Assembly (NCBI GenBank): GCA_020049805.1
Contig: JAGVLN010000007.1
Coordinates: 1-62,385, forward strand
Direction: 5' to 3'
DNA length: 62,385 nucleotides
From: Rickettsiales bacterium
GTDB taxonomy: Bacteria > Pseudomonadota > Alphaproteobacteria > Rickettsiales > JABSSG01
The notes under the pieces: generated by a model
Database searches by the model: none
Seen by the model: only the letters and a program-made list of their open reading frames with translations
What the model was told of the DNA's origin: nothing
Shown here: positions 27,063-36,419 of the stretch, in pieces
Position numbering within the stretch: the first letter of the stretch is position 1
How the letters are laid out: every line of letters starts with the position of its first letter
Program-made: the position numbers and the translations under genes

Positions 27063-28904
27063 TTATGAGTCTACGTCGTTGATATTTTTGCCTTTGAGAG
27101 CTAATTTTATATGTTTACTCATCTTACGATCGCTAAAATCTTTTATTAAGCCCTCTAATGATCTTAGATGTTTCTCAATCTCATTGCGATCATTTTTATC
27201 TATTGACCTTTGTAATAAATTAATCTGCGAGATAATATTATTTAATTCCTCTGAAGATAATAAATCAGCATCTTCTTCCATAGATTTTTTTAATAACTGT
27301 ATCACTTGCTGAGCATCAATTTTTGAAGCTATTAGTAGTTTTTGTTTAATGTCTTGATCAGCATTATTCATAGCTTCTGTAAGCATTTGCTCAATTTGTG
27401 CTGAACTCAAACCATAACTTGGCTTAATATCTATTATTTGCTTTTTATTAGTAACAGTTTCTTCCGCTGTCACGGTCAATAAACCATCAGCATCTATAGT
27501 AAAATTCACCTTAATTCTTGCTACTCCTGCCTTCATTGCTGGAATATCACGTAATTCAAACTTAGCTAAAGATCTACAATCTTTTACTAACTCTCTTTCA
27601 CCCTGAACTATATGAAATTGCATAGCAGTCTGGCTGTCTTGATAAGTAGTAAATTCTTTAGTTACAGCAATTGGCAAAGGCGTATTTCGTTCAATAATTT
27701 TTTCATTTAACCCCCCCATTATTTCTAATCCTAGAGAAAGTGGCGCCACATCAATTAATAAATTATTTGAACCCTTAGTAAGACTTTCGGCCTGAATAGC
27801 AGCACCAAGCGCTACTACTTCATCAGGATTAATATCATTTAGGCAGTTAATATTAAAAAACTCATCTAACTTAGCTTTAATTAAAGGTATACGTGTTGAC
27901 CCCCCTACTAAAACCACACCGCTAATATCACTTGGTTGAAGTTGAGCATCTTTTATTACGTGACGGGTAATTTTTAAAGTACGATCTACAAAATTAGTAA
28001 TTAAATTCTCAAAAATTTCCCGATCTAAGATAAAATCAACTGTAATATCCTGTAATTTTATTTTAATTTCTATTTTAGATTCTGTTGAAAGAGATTCTTT
28101 TATTTTTTGGGCATAATTATACAGTAATACTTGATCTTGATTACTCAATTGATGATTATTAGGCAGATATTGTTTAATTAAATCTACAATTAAATAATCA
28201 ATATCATCTCCTCCTAAATTGGTATCACCACCAGTAGCTAAAACTTGGAATACTCCCTTTTGCATATTAAGTACTGATAAATCAAAAGTACCACCACCCA
28301 AATCATAAATTACGTATTTGCCCTCAACACCCTTGTCTAAACCATAAGCTAAAGCTGCTGCTGTTGGTTCATTTATTAACCTTAATACTTGTAAACCGGC
28401 CAAATGTGCCGCATGTTTGGTTGCAGCACGAGCCGCATCATCAAAATAAGCGGGCACAGTTACTACAATTTGATTAATTGTTTTTTTTAGATATTGCTCC
28501 GCTCGGCATTTAAGAGATTTAAAAATTTCAGCTGATACTTCAATAGGACTTACTTTTTTAAAATCTAAATCAAAAGTGATAGGACCAGTCTCATTTGGTT
28601 TTATATAATTAGCAAGCAATGACTGACGGTCAAAAGAATCCATTCCTTTACCCATAAACCTTTTCACTGAAGATAAAACCACAGCATTATTTTCTCTTTT
28701 TCCTACTTTAACTTTTCCATTTGAGAAATATGAAATTATTGAGGGTAAAATTTTATTACCTTCACTATCAGGAATGATTTTAGGTTGTTGGTCAATACTA
28801 TAGGCTACTAAAGAATTTGTGGTTCCTAGATCAATACCAATAGCAACCACCTCCGTTATAGGTTTATGAAAATGTTGGCCTGGTTCTTGGATATCTAGTA
28901 ACAT
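27063..28904 (-). CDS. hscA: Fe-S cluster assembly chaperone HscA
   Basis: Specialised Hsp70 that releases clusters from IscU, 613 aa. The nucleotide-binding domain has [13 protein letters not shown] (about 22-34), [28 protein letters not shown] and [10 protein letters not shown]. The substrate domain starts after the linker [18 protein letters not shown], the DVxPLSLG wording of the family. The first residues ([10 protein letters not shown]) are typical of HscA rather than DnaK. It follows hscB by five bases and is the last gene of the isc operon; its stop is one base from the convergent 257-residue gene. Confidence 0.96.
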   Translation of the reverse strand: MLLDIQEPGQHFHKPITEVVAIGIDLGTTNSLVAYSIDQQPKIIPDSEGNKILPSIISYFSNGKVKVGKRENNAVVLSSVKRFMGKGMDSFDRQSLLANYIKPNETGPITFDLDFKKVSPIEVSAEIFKSLKCRAEQYLKKTINQIVVTVPAYFDDAARAATKHAAHLAGLQVLRLINEPTAAALAYGLDKGVEGKYVIYDLGGGTFDLSVLNMQKGVFQVLATGGDTNLGGDDIDYLIVDLIKQYLPNNHQLSNQDQVLLYNYAQKIKESLSTESKIEIKIKLQDITVDFILDREIFENLITNFVDRTLKITRHVIKDAQLQPSDISGVVLVGGSTRIPLIKAKLDEFFNINCLNDINPDEVVALGAAIQAESLTKGSNNLLIDVAPLSLGLEIMGGLNEKIIERNTPLPIAVTKEFTTYQDSQTAMQFHIVQGERELVKDCRSLAKFELRDIPAMKAGVARIKVNFTIDADGLLTVTAEETVTNKKQIIDIKPSYGLSSAQIEQMLTEAMNNADQDIKQKLLIASKIDAQQVIQLLKKSMEEDADLLSSEELNNIISQINLLQRSIDKNDRNEIEKHLRSLEGLIKDFSDRKMSKHIKLALKGKNINDVDS

Positions 28905-28909
28905 CTTAA

Positions 28910-29404
28910 TTATACGTTAGATTTAAATTCAATTTCTTCTAGTAATTTATTTTTATAACGCAATCGATACATTTCGTACGCAGCTTGCGCTATATTATTT
29001 TCATGCAATTTAGTCGCAAATATTTTAAGGCCTTGAGCAATTTCTTCTTTAATTTTATTAGATAAATTTTTTAATCCTACCACATCAACCGTATCTTCTA
29101 ATTTTTGCCGATCATCTAACGCTTCTAGTAAAATACCTTGATTAATTTTTAAATCATCTTCTCTATCTATATTGATCCCATGCAAACTCATAATGTATTC
29201 AGCACGTTTAAGAGCAGATTTTAATGTTTTATATGCCGTATTAATTTCTATTGTTTCTTGAATTGCTCTTAACCTTTCACTCTCTTGAGCATTAATATAT
29301 TTATCTGGATGAAATTTTCTTTGATATTCTAAGTATTTTTTCTCAAGTAAATCTTGATCAATATCATACTCAACTTCTAAGCCTAATTTAGTAAAATAGT
29401 TCAT
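28910..29404 (-). CDS. hscB: Co-chaperone HscB
   Basis: J-domain co-chaperone that brings IscU to HscA, 164 aa. The J domain carries the HPDKY motif (KFHPDKYI, about residues 29-36) and the C-terminal three-helix IscU-binding domain follows. I start at the ATG 29402-29404 ([10 protein letters not shown]) because that is the conserved N-terminus; an in-frame ATG at 29441-29443 would add 13 hydrophobic residues encoded inside the end of iscA and is rejected. It lies eight bases after iscA and five before hscA. Confidence 0.93.
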   Translation of the reverse strand: MNYFTKLGLEVEYDIDQDLLEKKYLEYQRKFHPDKYINAQESERLRAIQETIEINTAYKTLKSALKRAEYIMSLHGINIDREDDLKINQGILLEALDDRQKLEDTVDVVGLKNLSNKIKEEIAQGLKIFATKLHENNIAQAAYEMYRLRYKNKLLEEIEFKSNV

Positions 29405-29412
29405 AATTATGC

Positions 29413-29757
29413 TTAGACATAAAAAGATTCTCCACAACCACATTGACCTTTTTCATTCGGGTTAGTAAACACAAAACCGGATTTAATTTTTTGATCTACA
29501 AAATCCATAGTGGTACCAAGCAAATAAAGCACTGCTTTAGGATCAATTAAAACTTTTACACCTTTATCTTCAACTACTTCATCATATTTTCCCTGCTCAT
29601 CAGCATATTCAATGAAATAAGATAAGCCCGAGCATCCACCCTGTTTAACCCCTACTTTAATTCCAATAGAAGGCTTATCTCTTTTAGCTAGCAAAAACTT
29701 AATCCTTTCAGCTGCTGCATCAGTGATGGTAATTGGCGCCTTTGATGAAGTAATCAT
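29413..29757 (-). CDS. iscA: Iron-sulfur assembly protein IscA
   Basis: A-type carrier, 114 aa, with the three conserved cysteines: one in KQGGCSGLSYFIEY and two in QCGCGESF near the C-terminus. It carries clusters or iron from IscU to apoproteins. It starts two bases after the iscU stop. There is a slight N-terminal extension (MITSSKAP) relative to the shortest family members. Confidence 0.95.
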   Translation of the reverse strand: MITSSKAPITITDAAAERIKFLLAKRDKPSIGIKVGVKQGGCSGLSYFIEYADEQGKYDEVVEDKGVKVLIDPKAVLYLLGTTMDFVDQKIKSGFVFTNPNEKGQCGCGESFYV

Positions 29758-29759
29758 TT

Positions 29760-30161
29760 TTACGTGCTATTCTTTTTATTAGTTGAATGTTTATTTTTAT
29801 AATCTGCAATAGCAGATTTTATTGCATCTTCAGCAAGCATAGAACAGTGAATTTTTACCGGTGGCAATGATAAATATTCTGCAATTTCAACATTTTTAAT
29901 AGCTGACGCTTCGTCTAAAGTTTTGCCTTTAACCCATTCAGTAACAAGGGAACTTGATGCAATAGCAGATCCACAACCAAAAGTCTTAAATTTAGCATCT
30001 TCGATAACACCCTCATTATTTACTTTTAACTGTAATTTCATCACATCACCACATGCAGGAGCTCCTACAAGACCAGTGCCTATACCTTCTTCATCCTTAT
30101 TAAAAGATCCAACATTACGTGGATTTTCATAATGATCTAATATTTGTTTACTATATGCCAT
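29760..30161 (-). CDS. iscU: Fe-S scaffold IscU
   Basis: Scaffold on which clusters are assembled, 133 aa. The three cluster cysteines are in GAPACGDVMKLQ, FGCGSAIASSS and HCSMLAEDAI, and the HscA recognition peptide LPPVK stands just before the third. The C-terminal extension KNKHSTNKKNST is lysine-rich and slightly longer than usual. It starts 15 bp after iscS in the operon. Confidence 0.97.
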   Translation of the reverse strand: MAYSKQILDHYENPRNVGSFNKDEEGIGTGLVGAPACGDVMKLQLKVNNEGVIEDAKFKTFGCGSAIASSSLVTEWVKGKTLDEASAIKNVEIAEYLSLPPVKIHCSMLAEDAIKSAIADYKNKHSTNKKNST

Positions 30162-30176
30162 ATTACTCCTTAAATT

Positions 30177-31397
30177 TTAATGTTCTGCCCATTGAATTGA
30201 TTTTAAATCAATGCCTTGTTGTACCATTTCCCATAACGGGCTCATATCTCGTAATTTATTAATACTTTTAATGATAACTTCAATTGCATAATCTATCTCT
30301 GCTTCAGTAGTAAATTTACCAATACCAAAACGAATTGAAGTATGTGCCATCTCCTCTTCTACCCCTAATGCTCTCAATACATAAGAAGGCTCTAAAGAAG
30401 AAGATGTACAGGCAGAGCCTGAAGATACAGCCAAATCTTTAATTGCCAAAATTAAGGATTCTCCTTCTATATAAGCAAAACTTAAATTTAAATTACCAGG
30501 CCATCTTTGCTGGTTATCTCCATTAAGAAAGACATCAGGAATAAGTTTAACAATTGTATTATAGAACTTATCACTTAAATTTTTAATATGTTGATAATCT
30601 TTTGCCATTTCAGTCTGAGCAATTTCAGCAGCTTTACCCAAACCAACTATAAGCGCTGTAGGTAATGTTCCTGAGCGCATACCGCGTTCTTGGCCACCGC
30701 CATTAATAAGAGGGGTTAATCTAATTCTTGGTTTACGACGAACATACAATGCACCAATACCTTTTGGACCATAAATTTTATGGCCCGATATACTCATCAA
30801 ATCAATATTTAATTCATTAACATCTAATGGTATTTTTCCAAAGGCTTGTGCTGCGTCTGTGTGAAAAAACACATTATGTTTACGGCAAATTTGACCTATC
30901 TCTTTTAAAGGCTGAATAGTACCAATTTCATTATTTACCGCCATTACTGAGACTAAAATTGTTTGTTTAGTAATAGCATCTTCTAATTGTTGCAAATCTA
31001 TAAGACCAGTAGGTGAAACTGGTAAATATGTAATTTTAAAACCTTCTTCCTCCAAATGCCTACAAGCGTCTAATACGCATTTATGTTCTGTTGCTACAGT
31101 AATAATGTGATTGCGTTGATCTCGGTAGAAATATGCCGCACCTTTTATTGCTATATTATTTGACTCAGTAGCACCAGAAGTAAAAATTATTTCTTTACTA
31201 TTAGCTGATATCAAATTAGCAACCTGCTCTCTTGCATGTTCTACTGCCTCCTCAGCTTCCCAGCCAAAGCTATGACTTCTAGAATGAGGATTGCCAAATT
31301 TTTCTGTAAAATAAGGCAACATTTCCTCAAGCACCCTCTTATCCATCGGAGTAGTAGCTTGATAATCCATGTAAATTGGTAATTTAACTTTTTGCAT
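30177..31397 (-). CDS. iscS: Cysteine desulfurase IscS
   Basis: PLP enzyme that provides sulfur from cysteine for cluster assembly and tRNA thiolation, 406 aa. The start is the ATG at 31395-31397 ([17 protein letters not shown]); the longer reading begins at a TTG inside the preceding gene. PLP-binding Lys is in [12 protein letters not shown], the active loop Cys is in [17 protein letters not shown], the same wording as classical IscS, and [15 protein letters not shown] are present. It follows a second desulfurase by four bases; iscU comes next. It is the main housekeeping enzyme of the pair. Confidence 0.97.
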   Translation of the reverse strand: MQKVKLPIYMDYQATTPMDKRVLEEMLPYFTEKFGNPHSRSHSFGWEAEEAVEHAREQVANLISANSKEIIFTSGATESNNIAIKGAAYFYRDQRNHIITVATEHKCVLDACRHLEEEGFKITYLPVSPTGLIDLQQLEDAITKQTILVSVMAVNNEIGTIQPLKEIGQICRKHNVFFHTDAAQAFGKIPLDVNELNIDLMSISGHKIYGPKGIGALYVRRKPRIRLTPLINGGGQERGMRSGTLPTALIVGLGKAAEIAQTEMAKDYQHIKNLSDKFYNTIVKLIPDVFLNGDNQQRWPGNLNLSFAYIEGESLILAIKDLAVSSGSACTSSSLEPSYVLRALGVEEEMAHTSIRFGIGKFTTEAEIDYAIEVIIKSINKLRDMSPLWEMVQQGIDLKSIQWAEH

Positions 31398-31401
31398 TTT
31401 C

Positions 31402-32592
31402 TTAATGTATATAACTGTTATTTTCCACTTGACCAAAATTATGTTGAGCCAATTGATTATGATTATTAAAATTTACCGATAATCTACTATAAATAGACTT
31501 CCAAGCGGCAATAAATGAATTAATATCTTCTAAAGTATTGCTTATCCCCAAACTCACCCTAATAGCTGTATTTGCTACATTCTTATCTACTCCCATAGCC
31601 AATAACACATTTGAGGTTTCAATCTTACCAGAAGAACATGCAGCCCCAGCGCTCACTGCAAAACCTGTTAAATCAAAATTAATCAACTGTACATCATTGC
31701 TGATATAGGGCATGGTTAAGCAGCTAGTATTAGGTAAACGGGTAACATTTTTAGAAAAAATTATTACTTCTGGGACCATAGAACTTATACTACCTTCAAG
31801 TAAATCCCTTAATTTTCTAATTCCTTCAAATTTATTGATAATTTGCAGAAGTAATTCAGCAATTTTACCTAATCCTACAATTGCAACTACATTCTCTGTA
31901 CCAGATCTAATCCCACGTTCTTGACCGCCTCCTAAGATTTGAGCATGTAGAGTAATCGCTTTTTTATAAATTAATGCAGCGGCCCCTACTGGACCTCCAC
32001 ATTTATGGGAAGAAATTGTTATTAAATCTACCCCCAAATCAGCTAAATTAATATGAATTTTACCAAAAGCTTGTACTGCATCAGTGTGAATTATCGCATT
32101 GTAACGATGTGCCAATCTTGTAATTTGTGCAATATTTTGGATAGCTCCCGTTTCATTATTAGCGTACATTACTGAAACTAATTTATTTGTAGCTTTAGAT
32201 TTAGCTAACTCATGCTCTAAATCAGATAAATCCAATAAACCATTACTATCAACTTTTATTATTGAAACAGACTGTCTAGACATAGCAGGTTTTAGTATTG
32301 AAGCATGCTCGACGGCTGAAACAAATAAATGACTATCAATAAAATTATGCATAACTAAATTGTTAGCTTCCGTGCCTGAGGAAGTAAAAATCAATCGATA
32401 TTTTTCTCGAGAAGCATGTAAAGCTGTTAAAATTTGGCTTCGTGCATTTTCTATCGCTGCTTTAGCTCTTTGACCAAAACTATGAACTGAAGAAGGGTTA
32501 TAAGATATCCCTAACGAAGTAATCATGCTTTCTTTTACTTCATTTAAAAGATCTGTTGTAGCATTATGGTCTAAATATATAGGTTGTTTCAT
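31402..32592 (-). CDS. Second cysteine desulfurase, NifS/IscS-like paralog
   Basis: PLP-dependent desulfurase of 396 aa, tandem to iscS. It has [10 protein letters not shown] at the N-terminus, IISSHKCGG with the PLP lysine, [12 protein letters not shown], and an active cysteine loop [16 protein letters not shown] that differs from the IscS loop, so the catalytic parts look intact but the partner-binding loop is different. A similar tandem of two desulfurases is known in Rickettsia. The start at 32590-32592 overlaps the iscR end by four bases. Its specific acceptor is unknown; sulfur transfer for another pathway or a heterologous pairing with IscS are both possible. Confidence 0.9.
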   Translation of the reverse strand: MKQPIYLDHNATTDLLNEVKESMITSLGISYNPSSVHSFGQRAKAAIENARSQILTALHASREKYRLIFTSSGTEANNLVMHNFIDSHLFVSAVEHASILKPAMSRQSVSIIKVDSNGLLDLSDLEHELAKSKATNKLVSVMYANNETGAIQNIAQITRLAHRYNAIIHTDAVQAFGKIHINLADLGVDLITISSHKCGGPVGAAALIYKKAITLHAQILGGGQERGIRSGTENVVAIVGLGKIAELLLQIINKFEGIRKLRDLLEGSISSMVPEVIIFSKNVTRLPNTSCLTMPYISNDVQLINFDLTGFAVSAGAACSSGKIETSNVLLAMGVDKNVANTAIRVSLGISNTLEDINSFIAAWKSIYSRLSVNFNNHNQLAQHNFGQVENNSYIH

Positions 32593-33038
32593 ATTACCAA
32601 GCTATTTAAATTATTTGATGAAGTAGTATTTATAGGTTGTTTACTAATCACATCTGCTAAAGATACTGATCCTAAATAATCTAAAATATTCTTACTCAAA
32701 TCATCCCATAAATGATGGGTTAAACATTGAACATTATTTGGCATACAATTGCCATTTTTATTACATCTAGTCATATGAAATTCGCTATTTACTGCTAACA
32801 TAATTTCCGAAATATAAATTTCATAAGCTGCTCTTGTCAACAGATACCCTCCACCTGGTCCTTTTACAGAGCGCACTAAATCACTACGTTTTAATTTAAC
32901 AAATATTTGCTCTAGATAATCTATAGCAATATTTTGCCTTTGAGCTATTTGCTGCAAAGTAATCGGCTTACCAGTCTGATAACAGGCCATATCAACCATG
33001 GCCATAATTGCATACCTACTTTTTGTTGATAATTTCAT
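32589..33038 (-). CDS. iscR: Iron-sulfur cluster regulator IscR (Rrf2 family)
   Basis: Transcription factor, 149 aa, that senses cluster status with a [2Fe-2S] cluster. The winged helix-turn-helix with MKLSTKSRYAIMAMVDMA and KGPGGGYLL is followed by three cysteines, CNKNGNC and the later QCLTHH, which match the IscR ligand spacing. It is the first gene of the operon and overlaps the following desulfurase by four bases. A type 1-like IscR site at 33127-33151 covers its promoter, so autoregulation is expected. Confidence 0.93.
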   Translation of the reverse strand: MKLSTKSRYAIMAMVDMACYQTGKPITLQQIAQRQNIAIDYLEQIFVKLKRSDLVRSVKGPGGGYLLTRAAYEIYISEIMLAVNSEFHMTRCNKNGNCMPNNVQCLTHHLWDDLSKNILDYLGSVSLADVISKQPINTTSSNNLNSLVI

Positions 33039-33055
33039 CTTCGTTTACAAATTTC

Positions 33056-33084
33056 TTGCATTGGTCATACAACATCTATATCAT
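33056..33084 (+). promoter_or_regulatory. Candidate promoter of the alpha/beta hydrolase gene
   Basis: -35 TTGCAT (33056-33061), a 17-base spacer and -10 TATCAT (33079-33084) on the plus strand. It implies a leader of about 90 bases that runs through the divergent isc promoter. Confidence 0.4.
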
Positions 33085-33119
33085 AATTAGGCTGTAGCAC
33101 AGGATATAGTGTTAAGCAG

Positions 33120-33147
33120 ATTATAAATAATCTGATAAATTAGTCAA
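33120..33147 (-). promoter_or_regulatory. isc operon promoter
   Basis: On the minus strand, -35 TTGACT (33142-33147), a 16-base spacer and a consensus -10 TATAAT (33120-33125), about 75 bp upstream of iscR. Confidence 0.75.
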
Positions 33148-33151
33148 GTAT
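33127..33151 (-). promoter_or_regulatory. IscR type 1-like binding site
   Basis: The 25 bases on the minus strand, ATACTTGACTAATTTATCAG plus ATTAT, match 21 of 25 positions of the E. coli type 1 consensus (ATASYYGACT-R-WWW-Y-AGTC-RRSTAT) as I remember it. The left half is a full match; the right half has four mismatches. The box covers the -35 and spacer, as for a repressor. Confidence 0.6.
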
Positions 33152-33182
33152 TACCTTAAAAATAAAACAAGGAGCAAAAGTA

Positions 33183-33890
33183 ATGGCTGAAGTTATATTT
33201 AATGGCCCTGAAGGAAGAATTGAAGGCAGATATCACCATAGTGATAAACCTAATCCTCATATAGCTCTAGTTTTACATCCCCACCCTCTCCATGGTGGCA
33301 CCATGAATAATAAGGTGGTATACAATACCTATCATGCTTTGGCTAAACATGGTTTCTCAGTATTACGCATTAATTTTCGAGGAATTGGCCGCTCTCAAGG
33401 CACCTTCGATAGCGGTATTGGCGAGTTAGCTGATGCAGCTACTGCTTTAGATTGGTTAGAACTACATAACCCAACTGCTAACTCTATATGGATTGCCGGT
33501 TTTTCTTTTGGAGCTTGGATTGCATTACAACTTTTAATGCGTCGTCCAGAGATTCAAAATTTTATTACAATTGCTCCTCCAGTTTCAAAATATGATTTTT
33601 CATTTTTATCACCATGTCCAACTCCTGGGTTCATTATCCAAGGAGACCAAGATAGTATTGTTCCTGAAGAAGATGTAGCAAGTTTCGTATCTAAATTATC
33701 TAAACAGAAGAGTGCTAACATTGAATATAAAGTTGTTCATTCTGCTGATCACTTCTTTCGCAACAAAATGGATGAATTAATAGAATCTTTAGACGAATAT
33801 ATTGGAACAAGATTATATAATGTTAAATCTGTTAAAACTAAAAACGATAGAAGAAGACGTCAGTCTCAAGTAAATACAGATATAGTTTAA
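33183..33890 (+). CDS. Alpha/beta hydrolase, COG2945-like
   Basis: Cytoplasmic serine hydrolase of 235 aa, a family kept in most alphaproteobacteria including Rickettsiales. Nucleophile elbow GFSFG at residues 106-110 (Ser108), acid in GDQDSIVPEED, and His in SADHFF. The N-terminal HPHPLHGGTM and INFRGIGRSQG blocks are characteristic. The substrate is not known. The ATG at 33183 has a strong AAGGAG ribosome site. It is divergent from the isc operon. The C-terminal extension (about 20 residues, ending RRRRQSQVNTDIV) is Arg-rich and beyond the usual fold. Confidence 0.88.
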   Translation: MAEVIFNGPEGRIEGRYHHSDKPNPHIALVLHPHPLHGGTMNNKVVYNTYHALAKHGFSVLRINFRGIGRSQGTFDSGIGELADAATALDWLELHNPTANSIWIAGFSFGAWIALQLLMRRPEIQNFITIAPPVSKYDFSFLSPCPTPGFIIQGDQDSIVPEEDVASFVSKLSKQKSANIEYKVVHSADHFFRNKMDELIESLDEYIGTRLYNVKSVKTKNDRRRRQSQVNTDIV

Positions 33891-33977
33891 TCACTAGATC
33901 ACTGAAGATAAACTGCACGCCAATTTTAGAAAAATAACATGCTAATTAAAAGCCTGTCAAGTAGCTAACTATAAATT

Positions 33978-34913
33978 TTATCTTCCACCTTTTCCACGTC
34001 CACCAGTGAACTTTACATCTGTCGCAATCCCTGGTAATGGAAGATTCTCTGGAAAATGTAATGGCGGAGCAGATATAGTTCCTAATCCAGATGGCGCAAC
34101 ATCAACACTGCTTCTTCTCAATGATTCAGCAAGTGAAGGTGGTGGCGCATCAAGCGGAGCGGCCCCACGTGGTGGTTGTGGTGATCTAGCCTTTCCACTA
34201 CCAGCAACTGGTAGAGTTGCTGGTAATCTCAAAGCTGGGGCTGATGATACAACTTCATCTCTACCAGTAAATATTGCACCTAACCTAGCTCTAGACGCTG
34301 CTTGCTTTGCAACACGTGCTACATCTTTTTTAGTTTGCATTACCCTAAGAGCCGGGTCTTCTATACTAACAGAACTAGCACCACGATCTCTACCCTCTTC
34401 GGTACCAGCTCTTTCTCTAGCATCTGAAGCAGGCGCAGCTGCTACAACACCCTCTACTCTTACACCAACATCTCTTGGTTTAGGTGCTTTTTTAGCTTCA
34501 GCAATTACTATTTTAGCTGCCTCTTCACATAAATCAGCAACAGATGGATTACTGCTTCTAAATAATTTAGCAACCTCATGAAACATATTTTGAAGCGTAG
34601 AAGAAAACATTTGAAAAAACGAACTATCCGTTCTGGTGAAATCTGGATTTCTACCTGCGATTTCTTCACTATTATAGTGAGCCATAAATTTTGTGGCTGC
34701 GCTATCAATTATTCCATTAAATCTTTCTTGGGTCGCTTCATCCATGGCAGGCAGACCCTCACCAGTTAAGGCATTTAACGCACGCCTTAGTTGTTCTTTT
34801 ACTATAACCTTCATTTCTCGAGAATCGCTAGCTTCAAACCATTCATGAACATTACCGGCAAATTGCTGATTATACCATTGTTTAATTTGTTGATATTCTG
34901 TATCTGTAGGCAT
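33978..34913 (-). CDS. Unknown protein of a three-member family (member A), 311 aa
   Basis: Not recognised. It begins YQQIKQWYNQQF and has a core FFQMFSSTLQNMFHEVAK then LFRSSNPSVADLCEEAAKIV at residues 99-136, which is repeated in the next gene (35003-36229) and at 56954-57550. The C-terminal half is disordered, Ala/Pro/Arg-rich, and ends VKFTGGRGKGGR, strongly basic. No signal peptide or membrane helix is seen. The start has a GAGGA ribosome site. The family and tail suggest a substrate of the type IV secretion system encoded nearby, but this is inference. It is in tandem with member B, 89 bp apart. Confidence 0.6.
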   Translation of the reverse strand: MPTDTEYQQIKQWYNQQFAGNVHEWFEASDSREMKVIVKEQLRRALNALTGEGLPAMDEATQERFNGIIDSAATKFMAHYNSEEIAGRNPDFTRTDSSFFQMFSSTLQNMFHEVAKLFRSSNPSVADLCEEAAKIVIAEAKKAPKPRDVGVRVEGVVAAAPASDARERAGTEEGRDRGASSVSIEDPALRVMQTKKDVARVAKQAASRARLGAIFTGRDEVVSSAPALRLPATLPVAGSGKARSPQPPRGAAPLDAPPPSLAESLRRSSVDVAPSGLGTISAPPLHFPENLPLPGIATDVKFTGGRGKGGR

Positions 34914-35002
34914 TTTATCCTCTTATTAATTAATAATAAACTTAACTCTATCTTAACAGAACAATAGTTAAAAAAGGGTTAACTTAAGAAATATAATTAA
35001 AA

Positions 35003-36229
35003 TTATGCTTTAGCTGGACCTGAATGTGTAGGCGCAGCAGCCGTTCTTGGTAACTCTCTTGTACCAACTGTAGAAGCAACCGCTAACCCTGCTGCTGCTG
35101 CCTGTAAGGCTGCAAGCCTAACTGGATTCATTTTTGCTCTGGCTGCTGACGTTAAAGCATCTAACCTTGTTTGAGCAGCTCTTTGAGCTTTTGCTGGTGG
35201 ATCATCTCTTCTTCTGCTAGCAGCTACTCTCGTATCGTCACTCAAACTTGGATCCATTGACGCTTCTATCTCAGCTTGCCGAGAAGTACTAACAGGAGAA
35301 ACGCTAGCCACCCCCTGAGGGCCAACACTATAAGCAGTGCCACTCCACATAGGGCTAGGCACTGGCGAAGCAACCATTTCTTTAGCTAATAACGCACTTT
35401 GTCTCTCCGTTTCTTGTCTATCCATTTCATTAAGCAGAATCTGACCAGCTTGTTTAAATAAACTGAAGCCAGGCATACTTGCTCGTGTAAATTTTACTGA
35501 CTTACCTTTTTTTTGATCCTGCTCATAACGCATAAAAATTATTGCAGCTGCTTGCTCAACTTTGGCATTATATTTTTCTAAGGACTCGCGTTTAGCTTTA
35601 CCTGGATCAAATTCCTCTTTAGACATAAGTATCGTAGAAAAAAAAGTAGTAGTCACCATACTTTTAACTAATTCTCGAGTTATTGTCTCTCCTTCTTTAG
35701 CTGATTCAGCAATTTGCTCAAACACCCTTTTATAAGCTTCTTTTATTAGCTTCTCTTGCTTTTTAATTTTTTGTTTTTCAAGTTTTTCAACTTCTGTAAG
35801 TATCTTTTTACTAACTTTATCACATAAATCAGCTACCTTAGGGTAAGGTTTACGAAAAAATTTAGCTACTTTATGTAGCATATTCTGCACAGCAGCTGGC
35901 AATATTTTGAAAAAGAAATTATCTTTTCTTGAAAAAATTCTAACATATTTTCGTTCTCGTAGAGCTGGTTCAGCTTCTGTTTTTGCATATTCTAAATTAG
36001 AATATAACTCACCGACAGCTCGATCAAGTACCGATTTATTTTTCCCCAAAACAATTTCTAATTTTTTAGAATCAAAATCTGGAAAGGAAGCCGTTACTAA
36101 ATCTTCTAAACTTCTATAAACATGATGCTGCAATGCATCTCGAGTATAGGTTAGTAACTCTTTAGCTTCACCAAAGTTTTTTTGGTACCAATCTTTAATC
36201 GAAGTATAGGTTGATTTCTTTTTGACCAT
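35003..36229 (-). CDS. Unknown protein of the three-member family (member B), 408 aa
   Basis: Start chosen at the ATG 36227-36229 because the AAGGA site lies five bases upstream; the ATG two codons earlier overlaps that site. The N-terminus YTSIKDWYQKNFG matches member A, and the core FFFKILPAAVQNMLHKVAKF then FRKPYPKVADLCDKVSKKIL is at residues 105-144. It has a long Lys/Glu-rich helical insert (about 145-260) not present in A. The tail is Ala/Arg/Pro-rich (HSGPAKA at the end), less basic than A. Function is unknown. The two genes are tandem duplicates that have diverged strongly. Confidence 0.6.
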   Translation of the reverse strand: MVKKKSTYTSIKDWYQKNFGEAKELLTYTRDALQHHVYRSLEDLVTASFPDFDSKKLEIVLGKNKSVLDRAVGELYSNLEYAKTEAEPALRERKYVRIFSRKDNFFFKILPAAVQNMLHKVAKFFRKPYPKVADLCDKVSKKILTEVEKLEKQKIKKQEKLIKEAYKRVFEQIAESAKEGETITRELVKSMVTTTFFSTILMSKEEFDPGKAKRESLEKYNAKVEQAAAIIFMRYEQDQKKGKSVKFTRASMPGFSLFKQAGQILLNEMDRQETERQSALLAKEMVASPVPSPMWSGTAYSVGPQGVASVSPVSTSRQAEIEASMDPSLSDDTRVAASRRRDDPPAKAQRAAQTRLDALTSAARAKMNPVRLAALQAAAAGLAVASTVGTRELPRTAAAPTHSGPAKA

Positions 36230-36306
36230 AAGCATCCTTCTTAACTAACTTTCTTATAACTAAGTATAAATTAGAATAGTTAATAAAAGATAAATTTAAT
36301 AAGAAA

Positions 36307-36359
36307 GAAGCTTTTTATTACTCACCCTCACACTAGGAATAGTTATACAATTAACCAAA
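36307..36359. repeat. 53-bp direct repeat, copy A (downstream of fic)
   Basis: Matches copy B (37576-37628) at 44 of 53 positions, the first 20 identical (GAAGCTTTTTATTACTCACC). Copy A is on the 3' side of the fic gene and B on its 5' side. Confidence 0.8.
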
Positions 36360-36382
36360 ATTCTTCCTAACGCCCCTTTAAT

Positions 36383-36408
36383 GTAATTATACTGTGTAGT
36401 ATAATTAC
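36383..36408. repeat. Perfect 11-bp inverted repeat after the fic stop
   Basis: GTAATTATACT (36383-36393) and AGTATAATTAC (36398-36408) with a 4-base loop, 12 bases past the fic stop. No T run follows, so it is not a typical intrinsic terminator; it could be a processing hairpin or an operator-like palindrome. Confidence 0.6.
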
Positions 36409-36419
36409 TAAAAATAATA

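Noticed and set aside
29405..29443. Extended hscB start
   Set aside because: The 13 extra hydrophobic residues are encoded within iscA and are absent from the family.
31398..31436. Extended iscS start at a TTG
   Set aside because: Overlaps the end of the preceding desulfurase gene; the ATG at 31395-31397 gives the standard N-terminus.
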